Assembly (NCBI GenBank): GCA_963696325.1
Contig: CAVOJV010000071.1
Coordinates: forward strand, 6,183-70,182
Length of the DNA: 64,000 nt
Origin: CAVOJV01 sp963696325
GTDB taxonomy: Bacteria; Pseudomonadota; Gammaproteobacteria; Competibacterales; Competibacteraceae
Direction of reading: 5' to 3'
This document shows, in pieces, positions 35,114 to 43,327 of the stretch. The translations under genes were made by a program, and so were the position numbers. The first letter of the stretch is position 1. The number at the start of each line of letters is the position of its first letter. The notes under the pieces are model-generated. The model did no database searches. It was given only the letters and a program-made list of their open reading frames with translations, and was not told the DNA's origin.

Positions 35114-37150
35114 ATGGCTAGTCTTCTTAAGTGGCTGCGGCACCTGCTGATCGGTGCACCGCGGGACCCTTTCAATCCAGAAACCCGTCGCCATATCGTC
35201 CTCGTGGCATTCCTTGCCTGGGTCGGCTTGGGCGCCGACGGCCTGTCGTCCTCGTGTTACGGACCGGAGGAAGCCTTTCTCGCGCTGGGCGCACACACCC
35301 ATCTGGGCTTGTACCTGGCGCTGGCCACGGCGTTTACGGTATTCATCATATCCGTGGCCTATAATCAGGTGATCGAGCTCTTCCCCTCCGGTGGTGGGGG
35401 CTACAAGGTAGCCACCCAACTGCTTGGACCGCGGACGGGGCTGGTTTCCGGCGCCGCGCTGCTGGTGGATTACGTATTGACGATCACTATCTCGGTGGCG
35501 AGCGGTATGGATGCTTTGTTCAGCCTGTTTCCTCCGGGCTGGCAGGTTTTCAAGCTGTCGGCGGAGGTGGCGCTGATTCTGGTGTTAATCGCCCTTAATC
35601 TCCGGGGTATGAAAGAGTCCATCCAGATCTTGCTGCCCATCTTTCTGGGGTTTTTTATCTCCCACGTTTTACTCATAGGCTACGGTGTCTATGCGCACGC
35701 TGAAAATTTGCCTGTCTTGGTCTCTGCCACGCTCGCGGAGACCGTTCAGTTCTCCGATGAAATGGGTTGGATATTCGTGGCGTCTTTGTTTTTGAGAGCC
35801 TATTCCCTGGGCGGTGGTACCTATACCGGCCTGGAAGCGGTATCCAATAATGTCAATATGCTTGCTGAACCGCGCGTGAAAACCGGCAAGTGGACCATGT
35901 TTTACATGGCGCTTTCGCTGTCTTTGATGGCGGGGGGCATTATCCTGCTGTACCTGTTGTGGGAGGCAAAGCCTGTAGAAGGGCAAACCCTAAATGCCGT
36001 CACTTTCCAGGCTATCCTCGGCAGTTTCGAATCAGCCAGTCCCTTTATCAAGAACGCCGGCCTTATCCTGGCGTTGGCCCTGGAAGCGGGGTTGTTGCTG
36101 GTGGCGGCTAATACCGGTTTTCTGGGCGGCCCGGCGGTACTCGCCAACATGGCTGCCGATTACTGGGTGCCACGCCAGTTCCGGCAACTGTCCAACCGGC
36201 TCATGAAGCAGAATGGCATTCTGTTGATGGGCCTGGCCTCCTTGGCGATTCTGCTCTGGAGCAACGGCCGGGTAGCCCTGTTGGTAGTGCTTTACAGCAT
36301 CAACGTGTTCCTGACCTTTAGCTTGTCGCTGCTGGGGTTGTGCATCTATTGGTGGAATGACCGCGCCGACACCAGGGACTGGCGTTCCCGGCTCTTGCTG
36401 TCGCTGATCGGGCTTATCGTTACCGCCGGTATTTTGCTGATTACTCTGGTGGAAAAATTCAGTTATGGCGGTTGGGTGACCGTGCTGATCACCAGTCTTG
36501 TTATCGTCTTGTGCCTGCGCATCAGGAAGCATTATGAAGAAACCAGCGAGCAACTGGTCAGGGCGGATAAACTGTTCGCGCCCAAGCCTACCTGGGAGGA
36601 GTCCGCTCACCCGCCGCCGCTGGACCCTGCCCAGCCGACCGCGATCATGCTCGTGGGCAAGAACCTGGGTATCGGCATGCATACCCTGCTCTGGGTACAG
36701 CGGTTTTTCCCGGGCCATTTCAAGAATTTCATTTTCCTCTCCGTGGGGGAGGTGGACACTGAAAGCTTCGATGGCAAGGGCGCCCTGCGTACCCTGCAAT
36801 ACCGGATTGAGAATTCACTGAACTACTATACCGGTTACTGCCATAGCCGGGGTTTGGCAGCCACTTATCACATGGGTTTTGACACCGACCCGGTGGAAGG
36901 GCTATCCAAGCTCACCGAAAAGGTCATGCAAGAATTCCCGAGCAGTATCTGTTTTGCCAGCGAGTTGATCTTTCCCAATGAAAACATTCTCACCCGTTGG
37001 CTACACAATCATACCGCCTTGGCCATGCAAAGACGGTTGCAGTTCATCGGCAGGCAGATGGTGATTCTGCCCATGATTGTCAGTCGCGGTGATTCGGTGG
37101 CAGGAACCGCCCCCTTGCAAAATGACGGCAGCCAAGCGCTTCTCTCATAG
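35114..37150 (+). CDS. KimA-like APC superfamily transporter
   Basis: The 678-aa protein has about 12 membrane helices and then a cytoplasmic domain from residue ~480. The opening LGADGLSSSCYGPEEAFLAL and ELFPSGGGGYKVATQLLGP match the KimA (YdaO) potassium/proton symporter group. The cytoplasmic part (AIMLVGKNLGIGMHTLLWVQ) resembles a universal-stress-like fold. K+ uptake is the best guess, but amino-acid transport is not excluded. A Kup-type K+ transporter lies 8 kb away. The ribosome binding site is weak. The 259-base gap upstream shows no feature besides promoter space. Confidence 0.82.
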   Translation: MASLLKWLRHLLIGAPRDPFNPETRRHIVLVAFLAWVGLGADGLSSSCYGPEEAFLALGAHTHLGLYLALATAFTVFIISVAYNQVIELFPSGGGGYKVATQLLGPRTGLVSGAALLVDYVLTITISVASGMDALFSLFPPGWQVFKLSAEVALILVLIALNLRGMKESIQILLPIFLGFFISHVLLIGYGVYAHAENLPVLVSATLAETVQFSDEMGWIFVASLFLRAYSLGGGTYTGLEAVSNNVNMLAEPRVKTGKWTMFYMALSLSLMAGGIILLYLLWEAKPVEGQTLNAVTFQAILGSFESASPFIKNAGLILALALEAGLLLVAANTGFLGGPAVLANMAADYWVPRQFRQLSNRLMKQNGILLMGLASLAILLWSNGRVALLVVLYSINVFLTFSLSLLGLCIYWWNDRADTRDWRSRLLLSLIGLIVTAGILLITLVEKFSYGGWVTVLITSLVIVLCLRIRKHYEETSEQLVRADKLFAPKPTWEESAHPPPLDPAQPTAIMLVGKNLGIGMHTLLWVQRFFPGHFKNFIFLSVGEVDTESFDGKGALRTLQYRIENSLNYYTGYCHSRGLAATYHMGFDTDPVEGLSKLTEKVMQEFPSSICFASELIFPNENILTRWLHNHTALAMQRRLQFIGRQMVILPMIVSRGDSVAGTAPLQNDGSQALLS

Positions 37151-37174
37151 TCAGGTTCGAGGGAGGATGATGAC

Positions 37175-38362
37175 ATGATGCGATCTTTCTCCGTTGCCCG
37201 GTTGCCACGCATCGAGTTCGGCGCCGGGTCCATCGTACGCCTGCCGGAGTTGCTTGCCCAATACGGGCGGCGGGTGCTGCTGGTGACTGGCGCTCACTCA
37301 TTGCAGGCTTCCCCGCACTGGCAACGGTCGCTGGAGGGTTTGAAAAAAGCCGGTATCGATTGGGAGCATATCGTGGTTGCCGATGAGCCATCGCCGCCCC
37401 TGGTCGATGCGGCGGTGCGGCGACTGGGTGCTGCGGATATCGAGGTCGTGGCCGGGGTTGGTGGCGGCAGCGTACTGGATGCCGCCAAGGCCATCGCCGG
37501 GCTGCTGCCTAGCGGTGATTCCGTGATGGATTATCTGGAAGGTGTGGGACCGGAAAGACCTTATCGCGGGCCATCGATGCCTTTTATCGCCGTGCCAACT
37601 ACGGCCGGCACTGGCAGCGAGGCCACCAAGAACGCCGTGCTCAGCGTGCGTGGCGAGACTGGCTTTAAAAAGTCTTTTCGCCATGAATTGCTGGTGCCGG
37701 AGTACGCTCTGGTGGACCCGGATATGCTGGCCACCTGTCCGCCGCCACAGATCGCCGCCAACGCCATGGATGCCTTTACCCAACTGCTGGAGTCTTATGT
37801 TTCCCTGAACGCCAACCCGTTTACCGACGCGCTCGCGGAAAGCGGCATGAACGCTGTTCGCCAGGGCCTGTTCGTCTGGTATGAAGGCGGCGAAGAGGCG
37901 GCCGCCGGGCGTGCCGGGCTGGCCTACGCGGCGTTGGCCTCGGGCATCTGCCTGGCGCAGACAGGGCTGGGTTCGGTGCACGGTCTGGCATCCCCCTTGG
38001 GAGCTTTTTTCCCGATACCCCATGGCGTGATCTGCGGTACCTTGGTGGCTGCCGCCACCAGCGCCAACATTGATGCCCTGGGAGTGCGTGATCGTGACGG
38101 CCTGGCGCTAGATAAATATGCGCGGGTTGGCAATCTCCTGAAAGGCAAGCAGCATAACAATCCCAGCAATGCTCACGAGTCCCTGGTGCTCATCCTGACC
38201 GAGTGGACTGAGCGCTTGAAGCTGCCGCCGCTGAGCGTTTATGGGATTCAGGAAGCGGATCTGCCCCGCATCGTCGCTCATTGCCGGGGGGGCAGCATGA
38301 AGACCAATCCGATCGTTCTCAGCGACGAAGAACTGACGGCTATTCTGCGTCAGCGTTTGTAG
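37175..38362 (+). CDS. iron-containing alcohol dehydrogenase
   Basis: A group III NAD(P)-dependent alcohol/aldehyde oxidoreductase of 395 aa. The N-terminal Rossmann-like part has GVGGGSVLDAAKAIAG and VPTTAGTGSEATKNAV. The metal ligands are expected at Asp and His of DAxxH and at two His of GSVHGLASPLGAFFPIPHG. Here the first pair reads DAFTQ, so one His is Gln. Both later His are kept. Activity or metal preference may differ. GGGAGG at 37161 precedes ATG 37175. It follows the permease by 24 bases and is followed by the glycerophosphodiesterase gene, likely one operon. Confidence 0.9.
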   Translation: MMRSFSVARLPRIEFGAGSIVRLPELLAQYGRRVLLVTGAHSLQASPHWQRSLEGLKKAGIDWEHIVVADEPSPPLVDAAVRRLGAADIEVVAGVGGGSVLDAAKAIAGLLPSGDSVMDYLEGVGPERPYRGPSMPFIAVPTTAGTGSEATKNAVLSVRGETGFKKSFRHELLVPEYALVDPDMLATCPPPQIAANAMDAFTQLLESYVSLNANPFTDALAESGMNAVRQGLFVWYEGGEEAAAGRAGLAYAALASGICLAQTGLGSVHGLASPLGAFFPIPHGVICGTLVAAATSANIDALGVRDRDGLALDKYARVGNLLKGKQHNNPSNAHESLVLILTEWTERLKLPPLSVYGIQEADLPRIVAHCRGGSMKTNPIVLSDEELTAILRQRL

Positions 38363-38389
38363 GACAGCCGCCCTCTGGAGTCGCTTCGC

Positions 38390-39142
38390 ATGGATATCAT
38401 CGCCCACCGCGGGGCTTCGGCTCATGCCCCGGAGAACACGTTGGCTGCCTTCCGCCTGGCCTGGGACGCGGGCGCCGATGGCATCGAACTGGATGTGCAT
38501 CTGAGCGGTGACGGCCGGGTGATGGTGCATCACGACGCCGATACCCTCCGTAGCGCGGGGGTGGCTTTGACACTGGCGCAAACTCATAGTGCCATCCTGC
38601 GTGATTTGGATGTAGGGCTATGGAGGGATGAAGCATTTTTCGGCGAGGCCATGCCCTTCCTGGAGGAGGTCTTGGCGGCGGCACCCACCGGCGGTAAGGC
38701 CCTAGTCGAGATAAAATGCGGTCCCGAAATTATTCTGGCTTTGCAGGCGGCGCTGGCGCAGAGCGCTGCCCGATTGCAGCTTGCCCTGATCGCAATGCGC
38801 CTGAATGTGCTGGTGGCGTGCCGTGCTGCGATGCCGGACATTCCCTGTTATTGGGTGATCCCCTGCGTTGGACTGGAAGGGCAGGAAACCTGGTCGCCAC
38901 ATCCCCTGGACTTGATCGAACAGGCTAAAGGTCATGATGTGGCTGGCCTGGACCCGGATTATCGGGGTATCAGCGCCGAGTTTTCCGCTGCCGTTCGCGA
39001 TGCCGGTTTGGGTCTCATCACCTGGACGGTGAATGATCCCGCAGCGGCTCGCAGGCTGCGGGATCTGGGCGTGGATGCCATCACTACCAATTACCCGGCG
39101 GCGATGCGGCAGGCTCTCGCTAGTGATGGATGGGACCGCTAA
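38390..39142 (+). CDS. glycerophosphodiester phosphodiesterase (UgpQ-like)
   Basis: It splits glycerophosphodiesters into glycerol-3-phosphate and alcohol. The 250-aa cytoplasmic protein has HRGASAHAPENTLAAF (catalytic His and Glu), DGIELDVHLS (metal ligands) and RVMVHHD (second catalytic His). It ends with LGLITWTVNDP and GVDAITTNYP, the family C-terminal block. There is no signal peptide, so it is of the UgpQ type. It is 27 bases downstream of the alcohol dehydrogenase gene. Confidence 0.93.
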   Translation: MDIIAHRGASAHAPENTLAAFRLAWDAGADGIELDVHLSGDGRVMVHHDADTLRSAGVALTLAQTHSAILRDLDVGLWRDEAFFGEAMPFLEEVLAAAPTGGKALVEIKCGPEIILALQAALAQSAARLQLALIAMRLNVLVACRAAMPDIPCYWVIPCVGLEGQETWSPHPLDLIEQAKGHDVAGLDPDYRGISAEFSAAVRDAGLGLITWTVNDPAAARRLRDLGVDAITTNYPAAMRQALASDGWDR

Positions 39143-39160
39143 TCGGTGGGGAGTTATTCT

Positions 39161-40246
39161 CTAATGGGTGGCAAGGCTGTAGGGCGCCGGGTCTAAAGCA
39201 GGTCTCCGCCCGAGCATGAGATCCGCCAGCAGAGACGCCGAGGCTGGTCCTAAAACGAGACCGTTGCGGAAGTGGCCGGCGTTCACGTACAGATCATGGA
39301 TGGCGGGATGCGGGCCGATGAAGGGGATGCCGGCTGGCGAGCCGGGGCGCAGTCCGGCCCACTGCTGTTCGATCGCGCAGTCGGCCAGGGCGGGAATCAA
39401 TTCCAGCGCTGCCTGCTGCAATTCTGCTCTAGCCGCTGGCGTGGTGGATTTATCGAAGCCTACCTGTTCGACGGTACTGCCCACCAAGATGCGGCCATCG
39501 CGCCGCGGGATGAGATAATGGGAACCTGCCATGACGATATGTCTTACCAAGCCGGGTTGACCGCGAAACAGAAGCATTTGCCCTCGCACCGGCATGACTC
39601 CCAGATGCTGGCCAAGCGGTTTCAGCAACTCTGCGCTCCAGGCGCCTCCGGCCAGAACTACCGTGTCAGCCTCGAATTTGCCCCCGGTGGTGTCCACGCC
39701 CTGAATACGATTGGTGTGAATCAACAGGCTATGCACGTGAGTGTGTTCCCGGATCTGCACCCCCCGCTTGTGCAGGCTGGCCTTGAGCGCCTTGACCAGG
39801 CGGGGACTGCGGATCTGAGCCACCTGAGGCATCCACAGTACTCCGCCGCGGGGCGCGCCTAGCGCTGGTTCCAGGGCGTATTCAGCACCGCCGCTCACCT
39901 GCTGTAGGTCAATACCATGAGTGGCCGCCCAAGTCAGGGCCTGGGTTTGATCTATCACATTCAACATTAAGCAACCGCTGGCGGTCCATTCTGGATCGAT
40001 GCCGGTTTCTTCCCGCAATTCCTCCGCCAACAAGGAATGCTGCGCCTGGCTCGATTCTGCCAGGCTGTTGATGGCTTCGGCATAGCGCCACGGGTACAGG
40101 GGAGACAGGATTCCCCCACCCGCCCAGGAAGCCTCTCGGCCTGTTTCACCACGTTCGACTAAAGTCACCGCAAGGCCACTCTGGACCATTGCGCGGGCAG
40201 TGAGCAGGCCAATCACACCACCGCCGATAACGATGCAGTTTTTCAC
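39161..40246 (-). CDS. thiO: glycine oxidase ThiO
   Basis: ThiO oxidises glycine to iminoglycine for the thiazole ring of thiamine. The 361-aa product has the FAD dinucleotide fold IVIGGGVIGLLTARAMVQSG with the Glu of TLVERG. It also has the DAO signature GREASWAGGGILSPLYPWRY and the C-terminal FAD block YVNAGHFRNGLVLGPASA. It has no thiS or thiG neighbour and no TPP riboswitch was seen. GTG 40246 is the start. It is convergent with the glycerophosphodiesterase gene. Confidence 0.88.
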   Translation of the reverse strand: MKNCIVIGGGVIGLLTARAMVQSGLAVTLVERGETGREASWAGGGILSPLYPWRYAEAINSLAESSQAQHSLLAEELREETGIDPEWTASGCLMLNVIDQTQALTWAATHGIDLQQVSGGAEYALEPALGAPRGGVLWMPQVAQIRSPRLVKALKASLHKRGVQIREHTHVHSLLIHTNRIQGVDTTGGKFEADTVVLAGGAWSAELLKPLGQHLGVMPVRGQMLLFRGQPGLVRHIVMAGSHYLIPRRDGRILVGSTVEQVGFDKSTTPAARAELQQAALELIPALADCAIEQQWAGLRPGSPAGIPFIGPHPAIHDLYVNAGHFRNGLVLGPASASLLADLMLGRRPALDPAPYSLATH

Positions 40247-40279
40247 GTTGAACGCTTCGTCAGCCGCCTGGATAACCGA

Positions 40280-40621
40280 TCAATCGTCATAGTCACCATA
40301 ATATCTGTGCTTGTTCTTGTAGTGACCACGATGCCAGCCGTTATCGTGACGATCCACATAGATTACTTCGCGTCGGGGTCGTTCTACATAGATGACCCGC
40401 CTGGGTTCCTGGCGGCGAGTGGTGAAAGCGGTTCCAACGGCACCCCCGACGGCTGAACCCAGAATGGCGCCATTGCGGCCGCCTAATTCCGAGCCTAACA
40501 GAGCACCCACGCCTCCGCCCAGGGCACCCCCCAGTAAGGCATCGGTATCCAGGTTGCCGGCAAGCGCGGGTACCGACCCAAGTAGCAGCAATGACAACAC
40601 GGTGGAGGGGATGATTTTCAT
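40280..40621 (-). CDS. secreted glycine-zipper protein
   Basis: The 113-aa product has a signal peptide (STVLSLLLLGSVPALA, cleaved before GNLD). A glycine-zipper domain follows (LLGGALGGGVGALLGSELGG), then a basic region with repeats IYVERPRREVIYVDRH and a Tyr/His-rich tail. It may associate with the outer membrane. AGAGGT sits eight bases before ATG 40621. It is 33 bases upstream of thiO on the same strand, with no obvious functional link. Confidence 0.8.
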   Translation of the reverse strand: MKIIPSTVLSLLLLGSVPALAGNLDTDALLGGALGGGVGALLGSELGGRNGAILGSAVGGAVGTAFTTRRQEPRRVIYVERPRREVIYVDRHDNGWHRGHYKNKHRYYGDYDD

Positions 40622-40835
40622 GCTAGCACACCTCTTGAAATGATCATGAATTATTATGTACTTACTATTTCACAATAAATATGAACCTCGCCTGAACGGC
40701 ATATCATGCCTTTCTATTGCTTGCGGTAACCAAGCCATAATGACCCCATTCGAAGGACAAATAAGGCATTTCTCTTGGATAATGGCATGTGATGTGCCTT
40801 AGAATGGGATGACTTGATGGAGTGAGGGATAAAAA

Positions 40836-41876
40836 ATGAACCATGATCGCCGGACAAGACCAATGCCCAAGGCTACAAGTTCAACTAATTCTCAGACCAT
40901 ATCTGGTAGGAACGGCGTGGTCATTGAGAAATCCGTTCTCGATATGAAGAAATTGCAAAAGCGGATTGGTCGGGTGCATTTCAACCAGCGCTTAGGTATT
41001 GAAGCCGATCATGCTGCTGATGTGTTCGGGCGCGGGCGGACCTTTTTTCATATTGAGAATTGGAGTGCGGCACACTCTTTCATCCGTCTGGTCCTGAAGT
41101 GCCTGGGACTATACTGGTGGGGCCGCCGCAATGCCTCGGCTATCCGGATTCGCCATAACGAGGTAACTCTGCCCAATCTGCCGGCCGCCTTCGACGGGTT
41201 CAAGTTGCTGCAGCTTAGTGATTTGCATCTGGATATGGACGGCGACTATCCGCTGGTGCTGATTGAGCGGCTGCAACAGGTTGAATATGATATTTGTGTA
41301 ATTACTGGCGATTTCCGGGCCAAGACCTTCGGGTCCTTTGATGCCGCTCTGGCCGGGCTGGAGCGGGTGCGACCTCATATCCATCGGCCGATCTATGCAG
41401 TGCTTGGCAATCATGATTCCATCAGAATGGTGCCCGCCATGGAGGAAATGGGGATTAAGTGCCTCTTGAATGAAACGGTGACCGTTAAGCGCGAGAATGC
41501 TGCTATCTATCTAGCTGGCATCGATGATCCTCATTATTTTCAAGTGGATAATTTGGAGAAGGTGGCCCAGGATATCACCTCTGAGACCGCTGCCATCCTG
41601 CTGTCGCATTCTCCGGAGACCTATCGCCGGGCGGCCCATGCGGGATTTGATTTGATGCTGAGCGGGCATACTCACGGTGGCCAGATCTGTCTGCCCGGCG
41701 GGATAGCGCTCATGACGAATGCTAGTTGTCCCCGGCGTTATTGTGCGGGTGCCTGGCGGTACCAAGCCATGCTGGGATATACCTCGGTTGGGTCGGGATC
41801 ATCCGTTGTGGAGGTGCGCTTTAATTGCGCTCCTGAAATCACCCTGCATCATCTGCGATTAGCACACCCTCAATAA
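40836..41876 (+). CDS. metallophosphoesterase (YaeI/COG1408-like)
   Basis: A two-metal phosphodiesterase of 346 aa. Motifs appear in order: LLQLSDLHLD, VITGDFR, AVLGNHDS, LLSHSPE and LSGHTHGGQICLPG. The N-terminal ~110 residues are basic with a possible membrane-associating stretch (FIRLVLKCLGLYWW). Homologues act on membrane phospholipids or UDP-diacylglucosamine; which applies is not shown. GAGGG seven bases before ATG 40836 supports the start. Its last seven bases overlap the end of the convergent CarS-like gene. Confidence 0.88.
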   Translation: MNHDRRTRPMPKATSSTNSQTISGRNGVVIEKSVLDMKKLQKRIGRVHFNQRLGIEADHAADVFGRGRTFFHIENWSAAHSFIRLVLKCLGLYWWGRRNASAIRIRHNEVTLPNLPAAFDGFKLLQLSDLHLDMDGDYPLVLIERLQQVEYDICVITGDFRAKTFGSFDAALAGLERVRPHIHRPIYAVLGNHDSIRMVPAMEEMGIKCLLNETVTVKRENAAIYLAGIDDPHYFQVDNLEKVAQDITSETAAILLSHSPETYRRAAHAGFDLMLSGHTHGGQICLPGGIALMTNASCPRRYCAGAWRYQAMLGYTSVGSGSSVVEVRFNCAPEITLHHLRLAHPQ

Positions 41877-42355
41877 GGGTGCTTGCGTACCCTCAGCAGA
41901 TAAAGTATCCGCGACAATGCCAATTCGAGGACCATAAAACCTGCCACCATTTCCAGGACGACTAGCCAGTCGATCTCGAAGGCATCTTTCACCGCCAGCA
42001 GCGGCAACAGGCACTCTAGTATCTGATCCAAACCCAGCGCCATGCTGCTGGATGCCATGCCCAGACGGCGCTTGATGAAACTGGATACTATGTCTCCCAG
42101 CATGGCGAAAGAACCGATTGTGAGTCCCATGTAGGTCGGCAAGTCGAGTAGCCAGGCCATGACAGCGGTAGCAGTCATGGCAAGCAATATACCCCGCCAC
42201 GTTTTGGAGTCTCCCAGCAGGCGATAACCATCGGCCAGTATGCAACCACCATCAACTGGCCAAGCACACCATTTTCCGAGTAAAGCCGTGCCTAATATCG
42301 GCGCGCCATTGGCTACGATAATTAAGAAAAGCAGTTGGAATTCTGTAAGTTGCAT
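41870..42355 (-). CDS. CDP-archaeol synthase-like (CarS/DUF46) membrane protein
   Basis: The 161-aa protein has four or five membrane helices. It carries GDSKTWRG and later LGDIVSSFIKRRLGM with LGLDQ, the signature of CarS-type CTP transferases of the CdsA superfamily. In archaea CarS makes CDP-archaeol; bacterial homologues probably activate another lipid phosphate with CTP. An AGGAGG lies 14 bases before ATG 42355, rather far. It overlaps the metallophosphoesterase gene tail to tail. Confidence 0.8.
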   Translation of the reverse strand: MQLTEFQLLFLIIVANGAPILGTALLGKWCAWPVDGGCILADGYRLLGDSKTWRGILLAMTATAVMAWLLDLPTYMGLTIGSFAMLGDIVSSFIKRRLGMASSSMALGLDQILECLLPLLAVKDAFEIDWLVVLEMVAGFMVLELALSRILYLLRVRKHPY

Positions 42356-42525
42356 GATATTTCCAAAAACCTCCTGGCGGTTGCGAGCGTCGCAAGGTCG
42401 GTTGGTTCGATCTCTGGCATTCGCATCAAGCCTCCATTGGCTATCATCACTACCGCTGGTTGGTCTGCTAGCATCCTAAAGGATGCCACTTTGAACAATA
42501 TAAATAATAGCTCCATGAGGATGTC

Positions 42526-43287
42526 ATGCCATTTCAGACCTTGGATAATGAACAATTGTTTTTTACGGTGCAGGAGTGTGATTGCCCGCATGCTGTCGTA
42601 CTGGTGCATGGCGCTGGTGCCGACCATAGCCATTGGCCTGCGGAGTTGACAGGCATGCCGGGTTACGCCGTCTATTGCTTGGACCTGCCTGGACACGGAC
42701 AATCGACGGGGCGTGGCCGGCTCAGCGTGGCCGACTACGCCGTGTCTGTGGCGGCTTTTGTGGATAAACGCGGATTGGCTCGGGTGACTCTGTGCGGGCA
42801 TTCCATGGGCGGCGCTATCGTGCAGGCCCTGGCCTTGGACCATCCTGCCTGGCTGGACGCGATCGTGCTGGTGGGTTCGGGAGCGCGACTGAAGGTAATG
42901 CCAGCACTGCTGGAGCAGTTGGGGACCGATTTCCCCGCCGCCGTGGATGTCATCTGCCAGGCGCTATTCGGTCCAGCGACTCCTTCGGCCATGATAGCGG
43001 CAGAGCGGGAGCGTTATCTGACCACCGACTGGCGGTCGGTCCGCGATGATTTGCTCGCCTGCGATGCGTTTGATATAACAGCTCGCCTGAGTGAGATCGC
43101 GACACCCACTCTGGTAGTGACCGGTGACGCCGACGTCATGACCCCCGTTAAGTATGGCCAGTTCCTGAAAGACAGTATACCAGGCGCCCAAATGGCGGTG
43201 ATTGCTGGCGCCGGCCACATGGTCGCACGGGAAAAGCCCCTAGAATTCATCAGCGTCGTGGCGGCATTTCTCAGCACGATTCACTGA
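42526..43287 (+). CDS. alpha/beta-fold hydrolase
   Basis: The 253-aa product has the oxyanion loop VVLVHGAGADHSHWPAEL, nucleophile elbow LCGHSMGGAIVQAL, acid GDADVMTP and His in AGAGHMVAREKP. That is a complete catalytic triad. There is no signal peptide. It resembles small esterases and BioH/3-oxoadipate-enol-lactonase-type enzymes; the substrate is unknown. AGG is five bases before ATG 42526. It is convergent with kup. Confidence 0.9.
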   Translation: MPFQTLDNEQLFFTVQECDCPHAVVLVHGAGADHSHWPAELTGMPGYAVYCLDLPGHGQSTGRGRLSVADYAVSVAAFVDKRGLARVTLCGHSMGGAIVQALALDHPAWLDAIVLVGSGARLKVMPALLEQLGTDFPAAVDVICQALFGPATPSAMIAAERERYLTTDWRSVRDDLLACDAFDITARLSEIATPTLVVTGDADVMTPVKYGQFLKDSIPGAQMAVIAGAGHMVAREKPLEFISVVAAFLSTIH

Positions 43288-43327
43288 GGAAATCCGGCGG
43301 ACAGCCCTCTACCCTGCCAAGGCGGCA

